Shown here piece after piece: positions 1-5,900 of a stretch of DNA of 21,898 nt. The notes beneath the pieces are model-generated. The model did no database searches, was not told the DNA's origin, and was given only the letters and a program-made list of their open reading frames with translations. Positions within the stretch are counted from its first letter, which is position 1. The number at the start of each line of letters is the position of its first letter. Source of the DNA: Alphaproteobacteria bacterium. Its GTDB lineage: Bacteria > Pseudomonadota > Alphaproteobacteria > Rickettsiales > Rickettsiaceae. The position numbers were made by a program, and so were the translations under genes. The stretch is taken from the NCBI GenBank assembly GCA_030430995.1, contig JAUIKA010000005.1, positions 1 through 21,898 of the forward strand. Direction: 5' to 3'.

Positions 1-428
1 GTATGTCTATTTCTTCTGTTTTAATTGTATATACAGGTGCTTCTGTTACCAGAACATTTCTTATATGTTCTAGTATATTTGCAGGAATGAGTATTTATGG
101 TTATTCAACTAAAAAAGATCTTACTTCTTTAGGCTCATTCTTAGTGATAGGTTTTTGGGGGTTGTTTGTAGCTATGATAGTAAATTACTTTCTTAAAAGT
201 GCAGCATTGGATTATATATTATCTATTATAGGTGTTGCCATATTCATTGGCTTAATCGCATGGGATACACATAAAATTAAAAGAATGTATTATTCTTATT
301 CTTCTACTTCTGCAGGTGCTAATGTATTAGATAAGGTAGCTCTTTTAGGTGCATTTCAATTATATATAGATTTTATTAATCTATTTCTATTCTTGCTAAG
401 ATTTTTTGGATCAAGAAGGGGGGATTAA
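1..428 (+). CDS. Bax inhibitor-1/YccA family membrane protein, 5'-truncated by the window edge
   Basis: C-terminal 141 residues of a BI-1-like multi-pass inner-membrane protein. The frame is open to the left edge and family members are usually about 230-240 residues, so the ATG at position 3 is probably internal and the N-terminal membrane segments lie outside the window. What is visible: several hydrophobic helices (around residues 13-35, 42-63 and 66-86 of the visible part), then the family-typical end with an Asp in a hydrophobic helix, LYIDFINLFLFLLRFFG, and a basic tail (SRRGD). BI-1 relatives are pH-sensitive ion-leak channels in eukaryotes and some bacteria, and YccA interacts with FtsH in E. 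coli; the role here is not known. A strong intrinsic terminator follows at 465-502, so the gene ends its transcription unit. Confidence 0.88.
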   Translation, partial: MSISSVLIVYTGASVTRTFLICSSIFAGMSIYGYSTKKDLTSLGSFLVIGFWGLFVAMIVNYFLKSAALDYILSIIGVAIFIGLIAWDTHKIKRMYYSYSSTSAGANVLDKVALLGAFQLYIDFINLFLFLLRFFGSRRGD

Positions 429-464
429 TTAGTTACAAAAAACAATAAAACTATTATAAAATTC

Positions 465-502
465 ATAGCTAGTAATGGAAATATCCGTTACTGGCTATTT
501 TT
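465..502 (+). terminator. Rho-independent terminator after the BI-1 gene
   Basis: A 14-bp stem (465-478 with 485-498, including two G-U pairs) closes a 6-nt loop AAATAT and is followed at once by TTTTTAATTT. It lies 37 bp past the stop codon of the BI-1-like gene on the same strand. This is the clearest terminator in the first 2 kb. Confidence 0.85.
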
Positions 503-594
503 AATTTAGCTTTAATAAAAATACGAGACTTGAGGTTTTTTCTAGTAGATTTAAATAGTGTAGCGTGGCCAATATAAAATAGTAGGGGCTAGAG

Positions 595-690
595 GCGCGA
601 TATATTGACAATCAGATGTCTTATGTAATGGATTGTATTCATACTATGTTTATTTGTACTAATATCAATATATTGCGCTGCTAGGCTATA
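595..690 (-). repeat. Dispersed structured repeat, copy A
   Basis: Read on the minus strand, this stretch starts ATAGCCTAGCAG-CGCAATAT, and further on it carries AATAAACATAGTATG and a CAA..CCATTAC segment. The same blocks in the same order occur at 21767-21863 (copy C), and a shortened version occurs at 9529-9608 (copy B). Copy A is also bounded by a long inverted repeat: 595-608 pairs with 665-678 over 14 positions, the single non-Watson-Crick pair being a G-U in one RNA strand. It sits in a gene-free region between a terminator and decayed transposases. It could be a small palindromic repeat, a MITE or a structured RNA. Confidence 0.6.
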
Positions 691-1023
691 TACATATGAT
701 TCTTAAACATAAACAACTGTGGTTATACATGTAATTGAAAAGGGTTTAATCTAATATATAGAAAAAATAAGATTTATTGGTTAAATTTTTCAAGCTGATA
801 TGATTTGCAGAGCTAACTCTCTCTTGAGAGATTATTATAACCCCAACTGCGTTTAAGCGAAAGCTAAAAAGCGCTTAAGATAAAGGATTAAAAATATCTT
901 CAAAATAAAAGCTATGTTGTTTGTTATATTGCATATGTTTTCCAAGGCTCAAATTCTTTCTAAAAAATATTTGCAAGCCCTTTAGAGATGAATAACTATT
1001 GAAAAAGTAAGTTAGATATATAG

Positions 1024-1330
1024 TGGCAATGTCTCATTACTGAGCTTCTTATGTTTCTGTTTTATTGCTTTATCCCGTTTTTCCTATAAACTTGCTTTTG
1101 CTATCAGGTGGTTAGCATCCACAAATGTTAAGACCTCGCTCATATAACCCATTTCTTTCAACTGCTGTTTAAATATATTAAATTACTTCTTATACGGCTA
1201 AAACTATTGTGATCCTCGGGTTGTATCACTCAGATCGAACCCACAAAACCACTTTGCTGCGTTACTATCTGCTAAATATCTTCCATGAATTGTGTCAATA
1301 GATATTTGAAGATCTTCATTATCCCGTAAC
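1024..1330 (-). pseudogene. Decayed IS5-like (DDE) transposase fragment
   Basis: Translating the minus strand in one frame gives clear transposase sequence broken by several stops. DLQISIDTIHGRYLADSNAA and AAKWFCGFDLSDTT (about 1231-1320) are followed, after three stops, by FKQQLKEMGYMSEV, LTFVDANHLIAKASL, a TAG where Trp is expected, and KRDKAIKQKHKKLSNETLP (1024-1175). The VDANHL aspartate corresponds to the first catalytic Asp of the DDE triad. This pattern resembles IS5-superfamily transposases common in Rickettsiales genomes. The rest of the catalytic domain is not recognisable below about 1020. The family assignment rests on memory of the motif, so IS5 versus a related family is not certain. 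No ends or target duplication were identified. Confidence 0.7.
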
Positions 1331-1430
1331 CGTTATATTTTAATCTATCAACCTAATATCTTGCAAAATAGTATGGGCATATTTCTTATACACAGTTCGG
1401 ATGATTATAGTAATTTTATACTGATTCAGA

Positions 1431-1810
1431 TACATCCATGAGTTCTTGGGCTATCTATCTAGAATAGAAATTTATCTATATAAACTATAGTTCTATTTGA
1501 TTCTTGATATTTTTCAATCTTTGCAAATTGTAGCTTGGTTCATGTAATATTACTGCATATATCAATAGAATATATTTCTTCATATTCTTTCAGATTTAAA
1601 CAAGGTTGAACGCAAATTGTTTTTTAGCTATTATTCCACGTAGTCTTTTTATACCTGTCGGGATTATTCTATATGTTTTGCTTCTTTTAGTTTTCGGGTA
1701 CACCTAAATACAGTTTTTATGCTAATACCAAAAGGATTTGCTGTAGGTGCAGGGCTCATATTTTTTTATAACTTAGAAACCCTTTTCCTGAAGTTTATAT
1801 AATATGTCAT
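1431..1810 (-). pseudogene. Decayed IS630-like transposase fragment
   Basis: A minus-strand ATG at 1810 begins MTYYINFRKRVSKL, stop, KNMSPAPTANPFGISIKTVF, RCTRKLKEAKHIE, then further stops. This matches the N-terminal helix-turn-helix pattern of IS630/Tc1-type transposases (the usual form is YSLDFR..VL......S...TA..FGI...TVFRW...L). After a degraded stretch, KIEKYQESNRTIVYID and, past another stop, DSPRTHG (to about 1431) match the start of the DDE catalytic domain, where the usual text is I..IDESGF....PRTHGY. Multiple stops and frame changes show it is dead. It abuts the IS5-like remnant, so this is a small graveyard of insertion sequences. Confidence 0.72.
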
Positions 1811-1954
1811 CGCAAAAACTACCATTATTAGTTTTTTTATACGCGGCCGGCTATATTACATTTAATATGCCAATAGAAGCAATTGTTGCAAAATGTATAA
1901 AATTTCTTCTATTGACTATTTTTATACGTAAATCTTATAAGTTAAATTTATGAA

Positions 1955-3211
1955 TTACTCTTTTGTTATTTCCTCTATTCCACCCATGTAAGGTACTATT
2001 GCTTTAGGGAGTTTTACAGTATTAGTTTTTGGATTATAGAAATTTTCTAGAATAGCTGCTATGGTCCTTCCTATTGCAAGGCCTGTGCTATTTAACGTAT
2101 GCACAAATATACTATCTTTGCTTCCATCTTCTCTGTATCTTGCTTTCATTCTTCTTGCTTGGAAGTCAGTACAGTTAGAACAGCTTACTATTTCTCTGTA
2201 ATTGCTGCTGCCTGGCATCCACACTTCTATATCATAGGTTTTGCTTGCTGTGAAGCCAATTTCTTTAGAGCATAGATTCACAACTTTATAAGACAGCCCT
2301 AAAGCTTGTAACACTTTTTCTGCGCAATCTAATAGAAATTCATGTTCTTTGTAAGAGTTATTTTTATCTGTAATGCTAACCATTTCTACCTTTAAAAATT
2401 GATGCATTCTTATTATGCCTTTTGTATCTTTCCCTGCGCTTCCTGCTTCAGAGCGAAAGCAAGGTGTAGCCGCGGTGTAACGTATGGGTAGTTCTTCAAG
2501 TTTTAGAAGGCTATCAGCCACTAAATTGACAAGAGGTACCTCAGAGGTTGGAATAAGTCTATAGCCGTCTGTTGTCTTAAAAGAATCTTCATCAAATTTA
2601 GGTAATTGGCCAGAGTTATATAAAGCAGATTCTTTTACCATATAAGGAGGAGATACTTCTTTAAACCCCGCTTTAGTATGCATATCTAACATCATAGAAA
2701 CCAGAGCTCTTTCTAGTTTGGATAGTTGAGATAACAGAGTTACAAATCTTCTTCCAGACATATTTGTCGTGTTTTTCCACTCCATTAATCCCAATTTTTC
2801 AGCTATATCTATATGGTGATATGGGTTACTATTTATGGGGCCAAATGTTTTGATAACCATATCATTTTCCCCTTTAGGCACAGATTCATCCAAAAGATTA
2901 GGTATGTTTTTTATAATTTCAGATACTTTATTCGCTTCTTCTAGGCGTATTTTTAGTTCTTTTAACTTGTTGTTAATATGGCTTGCATCTTTCCTTACTT
3001 CTTCAAATACTCTTGGGTTATTATTCTTTAGGCTAACCATTAATGTATCTTTAGAGTTTTTAGACTCTTGCAATTTTTGAATTAATGTAACAAGAGATTT
3101 CTTCTCTTCATATAAATTTAATATATGTTCTGCGGATAAATTTTCTCCCCTTAATTTACAAAGTTGATTAAATTTTTCCTTATTATCTTTTATCCATTTT
3201 ATATCTATCAT
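1955..3211 (-). CDS. serS: Seryl-tRNA synthetase
   Basis: Class II aminoacyl-tRNA synthetase that charges tRNA-Ser (and tRNA-Sec where present) with serine in the cytoplasm. Its 418 residues are normal for bacterial SerRS (about 420-430). The N-terminal part (about residues 30-103) is the charged coiled-coil arm that grips the long variable arm of the tRNA. The catalytic core shows the serine-binding TSE (222-224), motif 2 with CFRSEAGSAGKDTKG (251-265), and motif 3 with GLAIGRTIAAILENF (377-391). Upstream of the ATG there is no Shine-Dalgarno sequence, only A-rich sequence, as for many genes in this window. The neighbours are the transposase graveyard downstream and a divergent virB2-like gene upstream, so it is probably a single-gene unit. 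Confidence 0.97.
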   Translation of the reverse strand: MIDIKWIKDNKEKFNQLCKLRGENLSAEHILNLYEEKKSLVTLIQKLQESKNSKDTLMVSLKNNNPRVFEEVRKDASHINNKLKELKIRLEEANKVSEIIKNIPNLLDESVPKGENDMVIKTFGPINSNPYHHIDIAEKLGLMEWKNTTNMSGRRFVTLLSQLSKLERALVSMMLDMHTKAGFKEVSPPYMVKESALYNSGQLPKFDEDSFKTTDGYRLIPTSEVPLVNLVADSLLKLEELPIRYTAATPCFRSEAGSAGKDTKGIIRMHQFLKVEMVSITDKNNSYKEHEFLLDCAEKVLQALGLSYKVVNLCSKEIGFTASKTYDIEVWMPGSSNYREIVSCSNCTDFQARRMKARYREDGSKDSIFVHTLNSTGLAIGRTIAAILENFYNPKTNTVKLPKAIVPYMGGIEEITKE

Positions 3212-3360
3212 TTCTAAAATTTATTTTTGGTTAATGTTACTATATTCAAAATTACCACATGAATAAATGAATTCTATCATATAATTTATATATTAGTGCA
3301 ATTTTTATTATTTATAGTAAAATACTTAACGCGCATAACTTCTTATTCTTTAATTTAAAT

Positions 3361-3398
3361 CAATAATTATTGATTGTGACTATAAGATATGCTATTAT
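3361..3398 (+). promoter_or_regulatory. Predicted sigma-70-type promoter of the virB2-like gene
   Basis: TTGATT (3370-3375), a 17-bp spacer and TATTAT (3393-3398) predict a start about 20 nt before the ATG at 3426. The -35 box overlaps a perfect 12-bp palindrome, CAATAATTATTG (3361-3372), which could be an operator but may also be chance in such AT-rich DNA. Prediction by eye. Confidence 0.45.
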
Positions 3399-3425
3399 AT
3401 ATGGGTATAACTAATATATATAATT

Positions 3426-3785
3426 ATGAACAACGCTTACAAAGCATTATGCATGAAAGCTATGGTTTTTGTGTTTTCAATATGCTCTATGTTACTAACC
3501 TCTGAAATGGCTTTAGCTTCAGCTTCAGCTTCAGATACAGATATAGATTCACATGTTGCTACAAAGGATTTACCTATAATAAAGGTGTTGGATAAAGTTA
3601 CTACTACGCTTACCAGTGGAATAGCTCAAGGTATAGCAACAGTTGCTATATTTACCGTAGGTGCTGGACTTTTTATGGGTAAAATTAACTGGCCAACAGC
3701 TCTTGCGACATCTGTAGGGGTGGGTATAATATTTGGTGCAGGAAAGATAACAAATTGGATCTCACAAGCGTCATCTTCTACATAA
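3426..3785 (+). CDS. virB2: TrbC/VirB2-family type IV secretion pilin
   Basis: Predicted major pilin subunit of a P-type (VirB/rvh) type IV secretion system, the envelope-spanning machine Rickettsiales use to deliver effectors. The 119-residue protein has a basic start, a hydrophobic signal segment (about 11-30, ending ALA, a plausible signal-peptidase site), a short acidic linker, and two hydrophobic helices (about 68-84 and 91-107) separated by the short polar loop MGKINWP. This is the layout of VirB2. The signal/mature junction contains an exact hexanucleotide repeat, (GCTTCA)x3 at 3516-3533, encoding Ala-Ser repeats. No other virB gene is nearby; Rickettsiales commonly carry scattered extra virB2 copies, so this may be one paralogue of several. 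The 3' end overlaps rsmI by 8 bp, convergently. Confidence 0.85.
   Translation: MNNAYKALCMKAMVFVFSICSMLLTSEMALASASASDTDIDSHVATKDLPIIKVLDKVTTTLTSGIAQGIATVAIFTVGAGLFMGKINWPTALATSVGVGIIFGAGKITNWISQASSST
3516..3533 (+). repeat. Hexanucleotide tandem repeat in virB2
   Basis: Three exact copies of GCTTCA give (Ala-Ser)3 at the predicted signal-peptide cleavage region. The next 15 bases, GATACAGATATAGAT, are also a near-repeat with a 6-bp period. Changes in copy number would keep the reading frame. Confidence 0.8.
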
Positions 3786-4572
3786 GATTCTTATTAAGTA
3801 GGTTATATATAATATTTTTCCTACAACCTAGTTTTTCTGAGATATATTTATATATCTCAGATTTTGTCTTTAGTTGAAGAATTTCCTCTTCTGTATTTGC
3901 TTTTTTACTTTTTGTTGTTGAGTTGTTTAGTAAAATAACAATTTCGCCTTTTAAAACAATGTTTGTCTTGGCTATATCTAAAAGTTTTCCTCTTATAAAT
4001 TCTTCATAAATTTTTGTCATCTCCTTTGCTATAACTACTTCTTCATTGCCAAAATATTTTATCATATCGGAAAGAGTATTTTTAACTCTAAGGGCTGATT
4101 CAAAAAATATTAAAGTAGCAGAGATATTCAATAAAGGAGAGAAGAATTTATCTTTAGATTTATGAGGAATAAAACCACAAAACATAAATCTATCTGTTGC
4201 TAGGCCAGCTCCTGAAAGGGCGGCAATAGGGCTAGATGGGCCAGGTATTGGTTCTATTTTTACCTTATTGCTAATTAAATAAGATATTAATTTATAACCA
4301 GGGTCTGAAATTAATGGTGTTCCTGCGTCGCTAACTAAGCTGACTTTATTTGTAGACATAATATAGCGGTATACCTCTCCTACAGAGCCTTTAAAGTCAT
4401 TGTAAACTATTAGTTTTTTGTTAAAAATGCTATAATGGGAGAGTAGCTTTTGAGTAACTCTGGTGTCTTCACATATTATTACATCTGAGCTGCTTAAGGT
4501 CTCAATTGCTCTATAGGTAATATCTTTCATATTCCCTATAGGTGTGGATACTATATATAAAACCTTATTCAT
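3778..4572 (-). CDS. rsmI: 16S rRNA (cytidine(1402)-2'-O)-methyltransferase
   Basis: SAM-dependent ribose methyltransferase of the tetrapyrrole-methylase fold that 2'-O-methylates C1402 in the 16S rRNA decoding centre. The 264 residues carry the family signatures: LYIVSTPIGNMKDITYRAI at the N-terminus, ICEDTRVTQKLL, the SAM-binding loop VSDAGTPLISDPGYKL, then PIPGPSSPIAALSGAGL and FCGFIPHKSKDK. The C-terminal quarter is more diverged and slightly shorter than in E. coli (286 residues). It starts only 12 bp from the divergent Fe-S carrier gene, and its 3' end overlaps the virB2-like gene by 8 bp on the opposite strand, so promoter and terminator signals must lie inside neighbouring coding sequence. 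Confidence 0.96.
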   Translation of the reverse strand: MNKVLYIVSTPIGNMKDITYRAIETLSSSDVIICEDTRVTQKLLSHYSIFNKKLIVYNDFKGSVGEVYRYIMSTNKVSLVSDAGTPLISDPGYKLISYLISNKVKIEPIPGPSSPIAALSGAGLATDRFMFCGFIPHKSKDKFFSPLLNISATLIFFESALRVKNTLSDMIKYFGNEEVVIAKEMTKIYEEFIRGKLLDIAKTNIVLKGEIVILLNNSTTKSKKANTEEEILQLKTKSEIYKYISEKLGCRKNIIYNLLNKNLM

Positions 4573-4584
4573 ACTAAATATATT

Positions 4585-4902
4585 ATGTTTAATATTATTG
4601 TAACAAAAAACGCTTTAGATAGAATATCTAATATCAATGAGGATAGAATTTTAAGGCTATCTATAGATGGAGGAGGTTGCTCTGGGTTTCAGTATAACTA
4701 TGATTTTGTAGATACTTATACTAATGAGGATTATATATTCACTCAAGATAAAGTAACTATAGCTATAGATAAAACCTCTCAGCAATTTTTAAATAATATA
4801 ACATTAGATTATATAGAAGATTTGGCGGTATCTTATTTTAGGATTACGAATCCTAATGCTGAATTTAAATGTGGATGTGGTAATTCATTTAGTCCAAAGT
4901 AA
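4585..4902 (+). CDS. A-type iron-sulfur carrier protein (HesB/IscA/ErpA family)
   Basis: Small cytoplasmic protein (105 residues) that accepts Fe-S clusters from the scaffold and delivers them to apo-enzymes. The three conserved cysteines are present: Cys32 in DGGGCSGFQY and the C-terminal pair Cys96 and Cys98 in KCGCGNSFSPK. Whether it is IscA, ErpA or SufA cannot be decided from sequence alone; it is not next to isc or suf genes. One likely client nearby is the 4Fe-4S radical-SAM enzyme MtaB encoded at 12496. It is followed 17 bp later by the PAP2 gene on the same strand, probably in one transcript. Confidence 0.93.
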   Translation: MFNIIVTKNALDRISNINEDRILRLSIDGGGCSGFQYNYDFVDTYTNEDYIFTQDKVTIAIDKTSQQFLNNITLDYIEDLAVSYFRITNPNAEFKCGCGNSFSPK

Positions 4903-4919
4903 AATAGAAGGGTAGGGGT

Positions 4920-5522
4920 ATGCTTAATAGCTTTAGAAGTTTATTTGGTTTGCAGGATGTGATCTGCAGCTGTCAATGCTCTATGGTGACTACTATATCC
5001 AAAGCTATATATTATATATGCTCTCCTATTATGATATTTATATATATTTTTTTATATTATATGTTTTGGTTGATAAAAAGCTATGATGATGATAAAAAAT
5101 TTGTAGTTGTATATAATAGAGGTGTAAAAAGTTTCTGTCCATATTTTATTATGCTGCTTACAGTAAGCATTGCTAAATATATATTTAATATGCCAAGACC
5201 TATATCAAAATATGCTTTAGATAGCTTTCCTAGCGGGCATATGGCAGCTATTACTACCTTATATTATATTATTCGCCCAAAGAAAATATTATATAAATGT
5301 ATTTTTATAGTAACAATTATATTGGTAGGAGTTTCTAGAGTGATTTTAAAAGATCACTATATAATGGATGTAATATTCGGCTACTTATTTGGATTGTTGT
5401 CATATTATTTGTCAGGGCTGGCAATGCGTCCATATCTCCATATATGTAGAAAGATAATGCCTATAGCTAAGATGGTTATCTCAAAAATAGGCAATAAGGT
5501 AGTAAAAAACTTATTTTCTTAA
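4920..5522 (+). CDS. PAP2-superfamily membrane phosphatase
   Basis: Predicted integral-membrane acid phosphatase acting on lipid phosphates such as phosphatidic acid, phosphatidylglycerophosphate or undecaprenyl pyrophosphate. The three-part catalytic signature is complete: K86-x6-R93-P94 (KYIFNMPRP), PSGH at 104-107, and S139-R140-x5-H146-x3-D150 (SRVILKDHYIMD). Hydrophobic segments occur at about 30-52, 70-90, 108-118, 127-140 and 148-168. The 200-residue length is typical. The substrate cannot be told from sequence. A good ribosome-binding sequence (AGAAGGGTAGGGGT) precedes the ATG, unlike most genes here. The last 12 bp overlap the end of rpsO on the other strand. Confidence 0.9.
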   Translation: MLNSFRSLFGLQDVICSCQCSMVTTISKAIYYICSPIMIFIYIFLYYMFWLIKSYDDDKKFVVVYNRGVKSFCPYFIMLLTVSIAKYIFNMPRPISKYALDSFPSGHMAAITTLYYIIRPKKILYKCIFIVTIILVGVSRVILKDHYIMDVIFGYLFGLLSYYLSGLAMRPYLHICRKIMPIAKMVISKIGNKVVKNLFS

Positions 5523-5768
5523 GTCAAGCTTTTTTATTAAGCTCTGGTATCTATCACTACTTTTCCTAGAGATATATTTCAATAATCTCTTCCTTTGGTT
5601 TACCAGTGCAAGTACAGCTTTCTTTGCGCTGTTATCTTTTTTGAAAGTCTTACAATGTTCTGTTAGATATAATATTCTCTTTGTAAGGCTAGCTACTTGA
5701 TATTCAACACAACCAGTATTATTCTGATTATCTATAAAATTTTTGGGATCTATAACAGACTCTTGCAT
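5511..5768 (-). CDS. rpsO: 30S ribosomal protein S15
   Basis: Primary 16S rRNA-binding protein of the small-subunit platform. The 85 residues align with bacterial S15 (usually 88-89) through the conserved blocks TGCVEYQVASLTKRILYLTE, HCKTFKKDNSAKKAVLALVN and QRKRLLKYISRKSSDRYQSL, ending LIKKLDLRK. It is rather diverged: the usual TGSPE is TGCVE and the usual S-R-R-G after KDN is SAKKA. In most bacteria pnp follows rpsO; here the PAP2 gene converges on it and overlaps its 3' end by 12 bp. A near-consensus promoter precedes it. Confidence 0.95.
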   Translation of the reverse strand: MQESVIDPKNFIDNQNNTGCVEYQVASLTKRILYLTEHCKTFKKDNSAKKAVLALVNQRKRLLKYISRKSSDRYQSLIKKLDLRK

Positions 5769-5793
5769 TATATTATAATATTATTTAGCTCAG

Positions 5794-5822
5794 ATTATAC
5801 TATTAAAATAATGTTACATCAA
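5794..5822 (-). promoter_or_regulatory. Predicted sigma-70-type promoter of rpsO
   Basis: On the minus strand: -35 TTGATG (5817-5822), a 17-bp spacer, and a consensus -10 TATAAT (5794-5799). The start would fall near 5787, about 19 nt before the rpsO ATG. Spacing and both hexamers fit well. Confidence 0.65.
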
Positions 5823-5900
5823 TAAGATTCTACCTTGTCTTTACTAAATATTTTTTCTAAAGTAATTTATTACCGGGAAAGAAATATTATTAACAAACTT

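Larger units (their letters stand above)
503..1954. other. 1.45-kb gene-free region
   Basis: No frame longer than about 60 codons here has coding character. What can be recognised is repeat copy A (595-690), the IS5-like remnant (1024-1330) and the IS630-like remnant (1431-1810). Stretches 700-1020 and 1811-1954 contain only AT-rich sequence and short inverted repeats, such as TTAAGCG..CGCTTAA near 852-878. No promoter or RNA gene could be supported there. Confidence 0.6.

Noticed and set aside
1225..1250. TCGAACC-like T-loop suggesting a tRNA gene
   Set aside because: No acceptor or anticodon stems can be formed around it, and the stretch translates as transposase on the minus strand. No tRNA was found elsewhere.
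2835..3080. 81-codon plus-strand open frame inside serS
   Set aside because: It is the antisense of the SerRS coiled-coil arm, with no family resemblance; serS is unambiguous on the other strand.
3516..3548. Possible CRISPR or longer tandem array
   Set aside because: Repeat units are 6 bp, in frame and directly adjacent, with no spacers.
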